From Shinisaurus crocodilurus (taxonomy: Eukaryota > Chordata > Lepidosauria > Squamata > Shinisauridae), in assembly GCA_021292165.1 (NCBI GenBank), contig CM037877.1, forward strand, positions 109,181,858 through 109,245,857: DNA of 64,000 nucleotides. The letters run 5' to 3'. Made by a program: the position numbers and the translations under genes. Of this stretch, positions 45,226 through 57,150 are shown piece after piece. Within the stretch, counting starts at the first letter, position 1. Every line of letters begins with the position of its first letter. The notes beneath the pieces are model-generated. The model ran no database searches, was not told where the DNA came from, and saw only the letters and a program-made list of their open reading frames with translations.

Positions 45226-46250
45226 ATTACGATCTGATGGTTATCTCAGATGGGCAGATAAGCCACAGAGACGCAGTTTGGAAAAATTCAGCAGTTATAG
45301 AGTTAAAGGAATTTGTTTACTATTTGTAAGAACGGTTTGTAAACAAACCGGAAAGGCGAGGCGATGTTGCTAGAGCTGGAGCTGATAACAGCGGCTTGGA
45401 ATGCAGCACAACTGAAGAAGAATGCAAAACAGAGAGACGGAGGATTTTTCGTTTTGGAAGCAGCTGGAACGGAGATGCCAGGCTTGGCAAAATCCAAGGC
45501 TACAGACTGTGAACGGGGGTGCCGGTTCGGGCAGCTACTAGGCTGAAAAGTGAACAACGCTGGACACAAGGATTTGTTTTCCACAGCTTGCTGGAGTGAT
45601 TGTCAAGGAGCTGTATCGGGCAAAGAAATAATCTTCAGGAGGCTCTGTGTGTCAACTCGTTTGAGTCAAGGCTACAGCAGGAGGATCATATTTCATTTAC
45701 AGTTTGCTTCTTCACAAAGCAGCGGATCAGCTATCTTTTGCATTGTATCAACAAGTGGCTTGGATTACAAATGCGTGGATTACGTCTGACGTGGGTAAAG
45801 CGTCTGGAGCGTCATGTCGCAGCAAAGCAAAGTCACATGTGACAGGAATGTATCTTGGGAAACCTGATACTACAGCGGAGGCTGTATCAAACCAGCGGAG
45901 GCGTGGTTTTAAAACAGCGCGACAGTTTTGAACAGAGAAAGCTGTGCTTAAAATGGGAAGCTATTCTTCATTTTCTTCATGTGGGATCACAGAAGAAGGA
46001 GCTTGAAATCAGCAGGGGTGCTGCTGAAGAGAAAAAACTTTGTGTTTTAACCCAGGACATAACAAAATGGACACATTATTTTGTATGTGAACAGAAACAG
46101 TGGATTGTTTAAACGAAGCTTTCTGTGTTGGACATAAATAAACAGGAAGTGGACTATGCAAATGGTCAGGGGTTTAACAGTCATGTTTTTGAAACTGTAT
46201 TTCTTGAAAGTTGGATAACTTGGACTCAAGAAAGTGTAATATATGCTCTC
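45226..46250 (+). pseudogene. Copia 5' internal region (leader plus gag relic)
   Basis: This is the roughly 1 kb between the primer-binding site and the CR1 insertion. By position it should contain the leader and gag. I see only short open stretches in all three forward frames, frequently broken by stops, and no readable zinc knuckle. It is assigned to the element by position, not by protein similarity. The right boundary with CR1 is approximate. Confidence 0.55.
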
Positions 46251-46261
46251 TGAAATGTCAG

Positions 46262-46549
46262 GAAATGTATATAGAGCTGGGAAGGGAACTCAAGAACCTC
46301 GGGGCCCAGATAGTTTTCTCATCCATCCTTCCAGTACTTGGAAGAGGCATAGAAAGGGAAAGAAAAATACTCCGAGTGAATGACTGGCTACGAAGGTGGA
46401 GCCGACGTGAGGGATTTGGATTCTGGGACCACGGGCTACACTTCCTGGAAGATAGACTGCTGGCAAAGGATGGGTTGCACCTCACAAGGACTGGGAAGAA
46501 TGTGTTTGGCCACAGCATGAGGAACTTAATCAGGAGGGCTTTAAACTGA
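46262..46549 (+). pseudogene. CR1 ORF1 C-terminal fragment (esterase-like domain)
   Basis: The frame reads about 95 residues including IVFSSILPVLGRG, NDWLRRW and DGLHLTRTGKN, and ends at RRALN with a stop. This is the C-terminal half of the SGNH-type esterase domain of CR1 ORF1 proteins; the DGLHLT piece corresponds to the catalytic Asp-His region. The N-terminal Ser block and any zinc-knuckle region are missing because of 5' truncation. ORF2 begins 38 bases downstream of the stop. Confidence 0.75.
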
Positions 46550-46587
46550 ATGCAACAGGGGAGGGAGACATAAACTCGGGGGTACCA

Positions 46588-49459
46588 ATGGAAGAAGGCC
46601 TCTATGCCACAATGGAGAGAACAGCTCCAGCGGTGCCCATTGATAGTCTACCACAAAATGTAGGGGGAAAGTCGGACTATAAAGCACATAGTCTTCAATG
46701 TCTCTATACTAATGCCCAGAGTATGGGCAATAAACAAGACGAACTTGAACTCTTGATACATGAGGGCAAGTACGACTTGATAGGGATAACTGAAACCTGG
46801 TGGGATGACTCCCAGGACTGGAATACAGCAATTGAAGGGTATTACTTGTTCAAAAGGAACAGAAGCAACAGAAAGGGAGGTGGAGTTGCACTGTATGTTA
46901 AAAATACGTATCTCTGCACAGAGATACAGGAAGAGGAGCTTGGCAGCCCCATTGAGAGCATCTGGGTTAAAATAAAGGGGGCAAAGAATAAAACGAACAT
47001 GGCGGTTGGAGTCTACTACCGACCACCCAATCAAGGAGAAGACGAGGATGGAACTTTTGAAAAGCAAATTGCCACTGTTTCAAGGAGGCACGATGTGGTA
47101 GTAATGGGAGACTTCAATTTCCCTGATATCTGTTGGGAGACTTATTCAGCCAAACATGGCCCCTCCAAGAAATTCCTGAGCTGTGCTGCTGATAACTTCC
47201 TCCTACAGAAAGTGGAGGAAAGAACTAGAGGATCGGCTATCCTTGACCTGATTCTAACCAACAGAGACGAGTTAGTGGGTAAAGTGGCAGTTTTGGGAAC
47301 TCTGGGGGAAAGTGACCATGTTATACTTGAGTTCTTGATTCTAACGGAAGCAAAAGCTGAGTGTAGCCAAACACGTACCCTGGATTTTAGGAAAGCCAAT
47401 TTTAACAAACTCAGAACAATGATTAGTAAGATCCCATGGCAAGTGACTCTCACGAGAAAGGGAGCCCAGGAGGGGTGGGAGTTTTTAAAAAAGGAAATTT
47501 TAAAGGCACAATTGCAAACAATTCCCACAAGGAAAAAAGGCAGAGGGCAACAGAAGAAGCCAATGTGGCTTCACAATAAACTCAAAGATGACCTGAAAAC
47601 AAAAAAGGACACGTATAGGAAGTGGAAGGAAGGACAGGCTACAGGAGAAGAGTACAGGCAGGTAGCACAGAACTGCAGGAATAGTGTCAGGAAGGCTAAA
47701 GCTGAGAATGAGCTAAGGTTAGCGAGGAATGCTAAAAGCAACAAAAAAGCTTTCTTCAGATACATGCACAGTAAAAGACAGAAGAAAGAACTGGTGGTTC
47801 AGCTACGCAATGAGGATGGCAAATTGATAATGGAAGACAAAGAAAAGGCAGAAGTGTTCAATTCCTACTTCGGCTCGGTCTTCTCCCAAAAGAGGGTCTA
47901 TGACCCCCCTGGCAAACCTGAAGTGCAGACTGAAGGGGCAGAATTGCAGCTTGAGATTGATAGGCAAATGGTCAAGGAGCACCTGATTACTCTGAACGAG
48001 TTTAAATCTCCAGGGCCTGATGAGCTGCATCCTAGAGTAATAAAGGAACTGGCAGAAGAACTCTCAGAACCACTATCTATTATCCTTGAGAAATCATGGA
48101 GGACAGGTGAAGTGCCAGATGACTGGAGGAGGGCAAATGTTGTTCCCATCTTCAAAAAGGGCAAGAAGGTGGAACCTGGGAACTATAGGCCAGTCAGGTC
48201 TGACATCAATCCCCGGGAAGATTTTTGAGCAGATTATAAAGAAGTCAGTCTGCAAGCACCTTGAAAACAATGCAGTGATTACTAGAAGCCAGCATGGATT
48301 TGTCAAGAACAAATCCTGTCAGACTAATCTGATCTCATTTTTTGATCGGGTAACCTCCCTTGTGGACTGTGGGAATGCTGTGGACATTATATACCTGGAC
48401 TTCAGTAAAGCTTTCGACAAAGTGCCTCATGATATCCTGATTAGTAAGCTAGCTAAAAGTGGGCTGGATGGAACAACTATCAGGTGGATCCACAATTGGC
48501 TAAAGAATCGGACTCAAAGAGTGCTTATCAATGGTTCCTTCTCAAACTGGGGAGAGGTAACGAGCGGGGTACCACAGGGCTCGGTCCTGGGCCCGGTGCT
48601 CTTCAACATTTTTATTAATGACTTGGATCAGGAGGTACAGGGAATGCTTATCAAATTTGCAGATGACACAAAGTTGGGTGGAACAGCTAATACTCTGGAA
48701 GACAGAAACAAAATTCAAAGTGACCTCGATAGGCTGGAGCGCTGGGCCGAAAACAACAGAATGAAATTTAATAGGGATAAATGCCAAGTGCTGCACCTAG
48801 GGAGAGGAAACCAAATGCAGAGTTACAGAATGGGGGACACTTGGCTCAACAATACTACAAGTGAGAAGGATCTTGGAATTGTGGTAGATCACAAACTGAA
48901 TATGAGCCAGCAATGCGATGTGGCTGCAAAGAAGGCAAATGCAATTTTGGGCTGTATTAATAGAAGTATAGCTTCCAAATCGCGGGAAGTGATAATTCCC
49001 CTTTACTCGGCACTGGTTAGGCCTCATCTTGAGTACTGCGTCCAGTTCTGGGCGCCTCACTTTAAGAAGGACATAGACAAACTGGAGAGGGTTCAGAGGA
49101 GGGCAACAAGGATGATAAAGGGACTGGAAACAAGGCCCTATGAGGAGAGACTGAAAGAACTGGGCATGTTTAGCCTTCAGAAGAGGAGACTGAGGGGAGA
49201 TATGATCGCACTCTTCCAGTATTTGAAGGGATGTCACACAGAGGAGGGCCAGGATCTCTTCTCGTTCATCCCAGTTTGCAGGACACGGAATAATGGGCTC
49301 AAGTTACAGGAACCTAGATTCCACCTAAACATCAGGAAAAATTTCCTGACTGTCAGAGCAATAAGACAATGGAATCAACTACCTAGGGAGGTGGTGGGCT
49401 CTCCCACTCTGGAGGCATTCAAGGTGCAGCTGGACAGACATCTGTCAGAGATGCTTTGA
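46588..49459 (+). pseudogene. CR1 ORF2 (endonuclease plus reverse transcriptase) with one frameshift
   Basis: The first frame (46588-48228) carries an APE-type endonuclease: TNAQSMGNKQDE, ETWWDD, GGGVALYVK, YYRPPN, GDFNFPD and SDHV. It then carries the start of the RT domain (PGPDELHP, NYRPV). Around 48191-48202 the reading frame shifts, apparently by one extra base, and the remainder continues in another frame to a TGA at 49457-49459. That part has DFSKAFDKVPH, GVPQGSVLGPVLF and the catalytic FADD at 48655-48666, then the conserved CR1 C-terminal region ending RHLSEML. Length is close to a complete CR1 ORF2. All catalytic blocks are visible, but the frameshift splits endonuclease from RT. 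Confidence 0.88.
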
Positions 49460-49547
49460 CCTAGATTCCTGCATTGAGCAGGGGGTTGGACTCGATGGCC
49501 TTGTAGGCCCCTTCCAACTCTACTTTTCTATGATTCTATGATTCTAT

Positions 49548-52305
49548 ATATGACTTGAGTATATTGTGGATTTTTTTGTAGCAAAATGTAAAATACTGAA
49601 TAAGTAGGTATGTTTATATGGCAAAGCTAAGAGATGGATTATTTCTTTTCTACTGTAATGGTGTAATAAAGAAATGGAGAGTTGTACTGTTGCAACTATA
49701 AAAAAGTTAAATGCTTATATGTATGACATGTACATGCATGCATATCACATGATTGTTTGATCATTTAGATTCACAGGCCTGTGAAAGAAAATGCAAACTG
49801 TGTTGGTGGGGAAAGCATTCGGAAATTGTAATTTTCACATGAAAAGAATTTTGTGCACATAAACAAGGGATGCTAGCTTCAACAGGTAAACTGGAAGGCA
49901 AGCTGAACACATGTCATTTAATTCAATTTGTTCTTGGTGATCTTGTGGATACTCTGATGGTCTTTAGAGGAAAAGCACGTTATTTCATGATGTAAACTGA
50001 TCAATACACGAGGTACAGGTTGTGTACATGTTAGATAGAAAACTGGAAGATTGAACAAAGTCAAGGTGTTTTGTGCTTGGGTGAGAACAAGCATATTACC
50101 CATGTTACCTATTTCTTTTCAGATATGGGAAGTTCAATTCAGTGCATGTTTTTGATGCATTTCTAACAGGATGTGATATTGAACACATGGATTGTGTGGA
50201 AGAGTAAACAAACACTCAAAAGAGGTGATAATAATTTGGATAATGAGGTTTGGGTAGAAGCTCTTAAATGTTTTGATTATGTACATGATAGAAGTTTTAG
50301 TTCTGTGTGATGAACTGTACACCTTATAGAAAGTAGTGTAGAAGGAAGAATCTTCTGGAGAAACATTTCAGGATCTTGGATCTGATATGTAGGTACATAC
50401 ACCTCAAAGTTAGAAGAAATCTGTAAGGGAGCTTACATGAGATTTTTCTAGAAATGAGAATATTGTGTTTCACATGAATAACACTTGGATAGTGAGATTA
50501 TCTAGAAGTGTTAAGTATAATGCTGAATGAAAAGGTGAGATCATTTTTCAAAATTAATTCTGTTAATGCAGGAGATGCATCAAGCTCAGAGTCAGAATAG
50601 AAAAGCATTTGCTGAAGGACAGTCAGGTAAATTTGACAAACTTTGATACACATTTGGTTTAGTGGAGACTAAACAAATGATTGTTCATCATTGGTGCAAA
50701 TTTATTGGAACAGGAACCTGATAACTGATGAGGTAAGGAACAGGTGAGTCAAACAACCTGTGAGATATCAGGATGAATTTGCAGGAAAAGCCATTTGAAA
50801 CTTCAAAATTTCAAAGAGGTGAAAAAAATTGTCTGTTAAGGAAGCTGAACCATAGCTTCAGGCTATACAAGCTGAGTTGAATTCTTTGGATAAAGAACAA
50901 AACATGGAAGCTGGGGAAACAAACAGCAGTCCATGGAACTCATTGTTACCAGATAGATTTTTTAAGTGAAAACTAACCAGATTGGAAAAGGTTATATGAC
51001 AAATAGCAAGATTGGTTGCTTGTGATTTTTGCTCAAGTTAAAAAGGAGCTAGATAATCATGAGTGAGTGCAACAACAATTTGCTTTGGAAACAGTTAGAC
51101 TGATGTTTAAGAATGGAAATGTAAGGATATTTCACAAGTGGAAATATTGAAACATAAACATTTTAAATGAGAGGAAGTCTTTGGAAAACTGTCTGAGATT
51201 TTTCTTTAAGAAAAGCTAAAAATCAGCTGGAGGCTGGAATTCTGTTTTGAACTCAAACATTGTTGAAGTGAGATTTGCACAGAGAGGCAGATCAATGTTT
51301 GTTTGTTGAACAGGAGGAACAGGGACATAGACTGTATGTACTTTGTTTAGATGGATGATCTATTGTTTTTTCTGGACAGATAAAAGCAATATGATATAAT
51401 TGATCCAGGGTTTGGAATTTCATTGAATTGAAACTGCTTGGTGGTGGATCAACTGTTTATTTGTAAATAGAGGTTGAGGGAGAACCAAGAGGGCAGTATC
51501 TTACTGCAACAAACCAGAGAAATATCATGGATGTGATTGAGAATTTTGGAGATAGTTAACTCAGTGAGAGACTCCAAATAATTGAGGATTTTCAAGCACA
51601 TGCTGATGGAAAAGCAGTTTGAATGCTACACAGAAGCATTGGGCTGTTGAGCTTTACTGTACAAGCAACAAGGCCAGATATTGCTGTCAGTGTAATGGGC
51701 AGACTGTTAGACCAACAGGACATGCTTGGAGAGCTCTGAAAAGGAGTTGAGTGTTATCTGGAAGGAACATCACACTTCAGACTAAAAGTTACAAGTCAGA
51801 GCACAGGTGGCTTACAGATTCACAGAAATGCTAGTTGTGGTTGTGATAGTAAGAACAACAAGAACACACCTGAAGTTTGTTATTTTTATAATCATACTTT
51901 GTTTGATTGATTTTGTAGAAACAATCATTTAAAAGTTAGAGTTCAACTGAAGCTGAACTGAATGCATTTGTTTAAATAGTTTAAATTGTTAAAAATGTTT
52001 AAATGATGCTGAGATTAATGTGAAAAACCTATTACAGTTTTTTCAGGAAACCAAGGCAGGATTGCTATGCTGCAGGCAGATAGTAATACACAACGTTTTG
52101 GGTTTGCAAATAAAACTGTGTCATAAGGAGGGATACATCAGAAGTGATTTGATGGTGGTTCAAATTTCTGACAGGTAAAGTAATTCCTGCAGAAGTTTTT
52201 TTTATCAAAGTCCATAGATGAAAGAACAGCATCAGATGTCAACAAAGCTGTTGCTGTTGTATGAGGTAAATAACCACGTTCTGTGCAAATGCAAAAGCAG
52301 GGGGA
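49548..52305 (+). pseudogene. Copia pol relic (integrase, RT, RNase H remnants)
   Basis: Reading forward across stops and frame changes, three copia-like pieces appear in the correct order. Near 50248-50310 is a piece resembling the end of the integrase core, with WVEALK and a following YVH. Near 51288-51540 is an RT piece beginning DQCLFVEQEE; the segment at 51341-51355, where copia RT normally has its catalytic YVDD, reads LCLDG. At 51668-51685 is TRPDIA, the hallmark just before copia RNase H, followed in another frame by an ALKR motif. The region is AT-rich and rich in TGA stops. No product can be made from it. The assignment is my recognition of motif order and would need a profile search to confirm. 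Confidence 0.75.
52293..52305 (+). other. Polypurine tract of copia element
   Basis: AAAAGCAGGGGGA, purine-rich except for one C, directly abuts the 3' LTR. This is the expected primer for plus-strand synthesis. The interrupting C makes it slightly atypical. Confidence 0.65.
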
Positions 52306-52848
52306 TGTTGGGTTTTGCATAGGCAGAACGAGATTACCACCTGACATCGGGATTATCACCTGACCTGGTGGGTGTTACTTGAATTCAAGTATACAAGGCC
52401 TTTGGTCACGAGACCTAGTCTCGAGGTGATGTGACTCAGCAGCCTTGAACAGGTTTGAAGCAGTAAACATGTTGATGAATGGGTTATACACTGGAGTGAG
52501 TAATATCCTATGTATAGGTGCAGGGTCTGGGGTATATAAGCTAGCACACTTGCTGATAGCTTGCTTCCGTCATTCCTCTTCATCTCTCTCTCTGCTGCTT
52601 GTTCGTCTCGACATGTATTGTCTTGGACTTCACTTCATCTAGCCTTACCACTGGGGTATAGGTTTTGAGTCTGCTATGATGTAGTGAGTAGAAATGCATT
52701 GATTGCCTTAATCCCATGTAATTGGGTCTTACAAATAAACTCTTTAATCTTTATTAACTGCTGTTATCTCCTCCTTCCGCTTGCGTGACTGGGACTGAGG
52801 GTCATTGGCTAGGGGAGCTTTTGAACCCGGGTCAGTCCAACTCTCACA
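52306..52848 (+). repeat. 3' LTR of the copia element
   Basis: This is the partner of the 5' LTR, with the same length and ends. It is preceded by a purine-rich tract and followed directly by the target duplication AAGGC. The near-identity of the two LTRs implies a recent insertion or recent gene conversion. Confidence 0.95.
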
Positions 52849-53184
52849 AAGGCAAGGTTGTGTGGAGGGCGGGCCAGTGAGTTGTAAGGATTTCTGAAGA
52901 ATGGAAGCAGCACATTCTTGTTTGCCCTGCACATAGAGACCTATTGTACTCCCCTGCAGGATCCCAGTAAATGAAGTTTAGGCCACTCAGTGTCGGGGAT
53001 GCAGGGCAATTTTTGCCCTCCTTGTAGTAGCTTTTTACCTTCTTCCTCCACAGGACTGAATGGTTGCTGTTCCCTTCTGTGGCAGAAAGTAAAAGGGATG
53101 CACGTGGACAGCGTGGGGTGGGGGCTGTACCAATTCCCTGACCCAGGGACCTCAGCTGTTGAGAATCAGGAGTACCCCTATCTG

Positions 53185-53287
53185 CATAGCCTTGGTCACT
53201 CCAGCTCCCATCAGCCCTAGCCAGCATGCCCAATTGCCAGGGATGATGGGAGCTGTAGTCCAACAATATCTAGAGGGTTGTCCACCC
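53185..53287. mobile_element. Fold-back MITE, diverged
   Basis: Inverted 'cactccagctcccatcagcc' and 'gatgatgggagctgtagtcc' are separated by 'agccagcatgcccaattgcc'. Confidence 0.6.
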
Positions 53288-53937
53288 TTCTGCCAGCGCG
53301 TGAGAGAGATGCCAGTTCCCTTTCCAGTGCCTTGCCACTCTTCACTGATCATAGTCTGTTCCTCGCACACAAGTCCTCAGACCCTGCATGGAAGTAGGTG
53401 GTCATGTGCATATTAGAGGATTTCAGGAGGCCTTTAGACTGAGCAGTTGCCCCCAAAAGTAAATGAAGAGAATGGCCTTAGTGGGAGAGAGCGGCGGTTA
53501 CTTCACACTGCCCCGTCAGAACTTGCAGCCACAACCTCCCAGATCTCCCCCTCGCCAGCCAGCTCCATAGCCTTTATAGGTAATCTCAGAGGCCCTGCTC
53601 CACACTGTGAAGTCAGGAGACGACTCGGGCTCTCTTGGGCCCTAGCTTCTGCATCTTCTGCAGGGTGGCCATAGGCTCCTGGCCTGATAGCCAGTGACCT
53701 ATTTGCCCCACAAACCACAGGAAATGCACATCCAATTCCCAGCATTCTCTGATAACGGTTATCAGTTAGGTCTGTCTCATCCTGGTGCTAATGTCTGACT
53801 CCCATTTCCCATAATACCCCAGGGCTTTCACATCTGTACTCTCTTTAAAGTAATGTGAAACAAAGCAACATTCGCATTCCCACTGCACAGATGGGAACAG
53901 TGAGGCAGAGGACTGTCTGTCTGCTTAGCTAAGCACA

Positions 53938-54095
53938 TTCATTTCCTGCCCTTCTTCCAAGTAATTTAGGGCAGCATACATTGGGCTATCCCATTCTAGC
54001 TTTACAACAGTCCTAAATGGTAAAATAGATTTGATAGAGAGACTGATTTGCCCAAGGTCATCTAGTGAGCTTCATGGCGAAGCGGAGACATCAGC
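53938..54095 (-). mobile_element. Diverged MIR/CORE-type SINE
   Basis: It contains degraded versions of the tail ('agtaatttagggcagcatac') and the core ('cccaaggtcatctagtgagc'). Confidence 0.55.
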
Positions 54096-54261
54096 CACTG
54101 AATACTGCAGTGCTGATGGGAGAAAAGACATCGGCCGGCTGCTGCTGATTGGACAGTGGTGGCCAACAGGTATCTGTTTTTTTGGAGTCACATCATTCTA
54201 TCGAAGTTCTCAGATAGCAGATGTTCCTGCTATTATACAATGAAACAACTTTTAAAGTCCA

Positions 54262-54690
54262 CATATATTCTCCGATTTAAATTTTTTATTTCTATATAAA
54301 ACAAACACATAATATCAAACATGTAACAATTCACAAAACAAAATAGACCTCCGATTTTCTTCTACAGCAAATGTAGGTAACAATATTTTTTCTTACTCTA
54401 TAATCAGAATGAGAAATCTCTTACTTCCCATTGTCCCAAATTCACTTATTATTCCATAAATCCACAAACAAATAAATCATTATTTTCCAGTCTCTGCAAA
54501 AAGTCGATTAGAGGTTTCCACTCAATAATAAACATGGATGTTGTCCTTTCTCTGATTAATGATGTGAGTTTGGCCATCTCTGCCAGCTCCAGCATCTTGA
54601 CCAACCATTCTTCTGTCATAGGCACTGCTGGACCTTTCCACATATATTGTCCTAGATGACTTCTCTTTAAAATGGCTGAGTTTGCAGGTC
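54262..54690 (-). pseudogene. L1 ORF2 extreme C-terminus plus 3' UTR
   Basis: A 64-codon minus-strand frame (54643-54449) reads MTEEWLVKMLELAEMAKLT, then IEWKPLIDFLQ and CGFME before the stop. This is the usual end of lizard-type L1 ORF2. The AT-rich 3' UTR extends left to about 54262. Confidence 0.78.
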
Positions 54691-54984
54691 CTGAGCGGGG
54701 CCGGACATAGAACTGGGAACCTGCCCCACGCTAAGAAACTATTATTTACAGTACTGCTAATGCCCTAATCTCTGCTATCTTTGAGTGTCGTCTTTGTATT
54801 TGATTCATGTGGGAACAGGAACACTGGAAGCTGCCTTTCAGCACCAGACCATCTAGCTCAGTACCTATTTGTCTTCACTCACTGGCAGCAGCTGTCCAGG
54901 GTTTCAGCTTTCTGAACCCTACCTGAGGATTCCAGGGCTTGTAAATTGTGGAGTTAGAATCTAACCATTTGGAAATCATTCATC

Positions 54985-55690
54985 ACAGTAACCTGGATTG
55001 TGTCAAAGAAGTTACATCCCATTTGGACTACTGTTACACACTCTATATTTAATTGGGCTGCCTTTGAAAAGTGTTCAGAAACTTCAGCTGGTCCAGAATG
55101 CTGCTGACAGACTGTTGACTGGGCCTGGTCACAGGGAGCATGTAACTCAATTCTGGCAACAGCTTCCCAGGCTACCAGTCTGTTTCAAAGTACCAGTTAT
55201 AATCTAGGAAGCTCTATACGGCTTGTGAGCAGGCTACCTGAAAGATTGCCTTCTCCCATATGAGCCTGCCTGGATTTTAAGATTTTTTTGGGAGACCCCT
55301 CTCTTGGTACTACTGCCATTGGAAGTACGGTACGTTTGGTGGGGACCTGAGAGAGGGCCTTCTTGGTGGCCGCTCCCAGGCTCTGGAACTCCCTGCCGAA
55401 GGAGGCTAGGTTGGTCCTCTCTCTGTTTCCCTTCCGTCAGCATGCAAAGACATTTAAATTCAGGCAGGTCTTTGGCATATCAGCTGATCTGTTGTTGAAG
55501 GGGTTTTGATTGATTGGGTGCTGTTTATTTCTTTTATTGTTGTGTCTTTAATTGTGTTTTAATTTATTTGTTTTTTGGTTATGTTTTAATTAAAATTTTG
55601 TTTTTAATCTGTATTTTATTGTTACCTGTCTTAAGCGCCGTTTTTTGGCAGAAAGGTGGAATATTAATTAATTCATAAAATAAATTAAAA
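54985..55690 (+). pseudogene. L2 LINE ORF2 C-terminus plus 3' UTR
   Basis: One frame reads LKSVQKLQLVQNAADRLLTG, the typical L2 post-RT block. It is followed, after frame changes, by RAFLVAAPRLWNSLP at about 55357-55400 and FKFRQVFG. An AT-rich 3' UTR follows. L2 elements are widespread in squamates. Confidence 0.78.
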
Positions 55691-56588
55691 TTGAGAAGCA
55701 TTTCTAGGAGCTAGTGCTGCCATACAGAGGGCCAGATCGGCGAAGCCAGCTGGTCCTTTGAAATCCAATAAATGAGCAAGAGGACCAGAGCTTGACAGGG
55801 AAGAGTTAACTATTTCTCTGTCTCAAACACAGAAGAATCTGTCAGAAAGGAGAGGCAGTCCCTCTGCATCTTTTTTTGTTTTTTTTTGCCATCAGATATA
55901 GCCACTGCTGATGAACCAAATAAGCCAGGTGGTTTTTAGGTCGCAGGCCAAGTGCCAACTTCCCACTTTTCACTGGGGAACTCTTTAGGGAGCATCTCCG
56001 AAGGCTTTGGAGCAAGCGAGAGCCAGGCTCTAAATGTTGCTTAGAGATCAGCTGATCAGCAAGGGACCGATGCATGACAGTAATGTTATCCAATCCTTTT
56101 AATGAATGAGCAGAAGGGAACCAACCTTTCTCCATGCAGTACAGCTGTTTGGGGCTGAGTTTCAGGGAGGGGGCTCCATACGAAGCCGGGAGTCACATGG
56201 CTTTGAAATTAAAAAGAGTGATTAGTAGCTTGTGGTCTAGGAGTCCCTATGGGCTCCTCTGTGTCTGGGTGTTTCTCTCCAGCCGGCCTATCAGCTGCTG
56301 ACCTTGGCTACATTCAGTAAGTCTGAACCCAAACTGTGCATGGCTTCAGTGTACTTGCTGTGACATTGGAGAGCAGTGTTTTCATGGTGGGGCTGTGGGG
56401 TGGGCAAGCTGCGAGAGGCCCTGCCTGTTCTGAAATCAATCAGAGTGCAGGTTTTATGTAGGATCTTGGGCTGAGTTTACCCTGTTTCTGAAAAGGGGAA
56501 CTTTCCTAAGCATAATTCAGTTGTCATGTGATCTCTCTTCCAAATAAGGTGCAGCACCAGCATTCAACAAAACGGTTGGGGGGGGGGG

Positions 56589-56640
56589 AGGGAGAGAGAG
56601 AGAGAGAGACAGAAAGAGAGAACGAGAGAAAGAACAAACC
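56589..56640. repeat. GA-rich simple repeat
   Basis: A G run followed by imperfect GA units and AGAAAGAGA variants. Confidence 0.8.
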
Positions 56641-57150
56641 TGCTATTTCTGGCAAAAGATTTTCATTCTTGCGTTTTGCCCTGGAGTTTACTAGGTAGCA
56701 CTTGAAGAGAGAGCGAGAGAGCAGCACATGCAGGAGGTCAAGCCTTCACTAGCCATAGCTCACGGTTACTGAATTCTGTTGGATATGAGCAAGCTGTTTA
56801 TAGGAAGCATATATATTACAGCTCAGCCAAATCTGGCCCTACAATTACCAGCCCAGAGATGAAAAAGAGTCAGGGAAGGAATTATGTCTGTGGCGTTAGG
56901 GTTTGCCAGGAGGCCACTTGGGGGATAGGGGTAGAGGTTGGGGGCTTGGCCCACCACCAAGTCAGAGCCAAGATATTTTGCAGTCTGAGGCAGAAAATTC
57001 AAATGATACCCTGTTCTGTCACTAATTTTATATAAGGGTAAAATCTGCTAGCCTCACCGTGGCTAGTCCTACAAATCTAGATTCAGTTCACCATCTTGTT
57101 CTGTGGTGGAATCGTTACAGCTCTTAGCATCCTAGAGTTGGAAGGTACCT

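Larger units (their letters stand above)
46250..49547 (+). mobile_element. CR1 LINE, 5'-truncated, nested in the copia element
   Basis: This is about 3.3 kb of CR1 with the C-terminal end of ORF1, nearly all of ORF2, a short 3' UTR and the CR1-type 3' terminus of tandem ATTCTATG units at 49531-49547. It lies in the same orientation as its copia host. The left boundary is uncertain by some tens of bases because CR1 gives no clear target duplication. It is young in appearance: ORF2 is open apart from one frameshift. Confidence 0.9.
44667..52848 (+). mobile_element. Ty1/copia LTR retrotransposon, full-length but decayed, interrupted by CR1
   Basis: This is an 8.2-kb element bounded by two 543-bp direct repeats that begin TGTTGGG and end CTCACA. 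It is flanked by a perfect 5-bp target duplication, AAGGC, at 44662-44666 and 52849-52853. A primer-binding site at 45212-45225 matches initiator tRNA-Met internally, and a purine tract lies at 52293-52305. Relics of integrase, reverse transcriptase and RNase H appear in the copia order (integrase before RT) at 50.2-51.9 kb. A CR1 LINE occupies about 46.25-49.55 kb, so the copia material itself is about 4.9 kb. The coding region carries many stops and frame changes and makes no protein. Ty1/copia elements are uncommon in amniote genomes compared with ERVs and LINEs. Confidence 0.9.
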
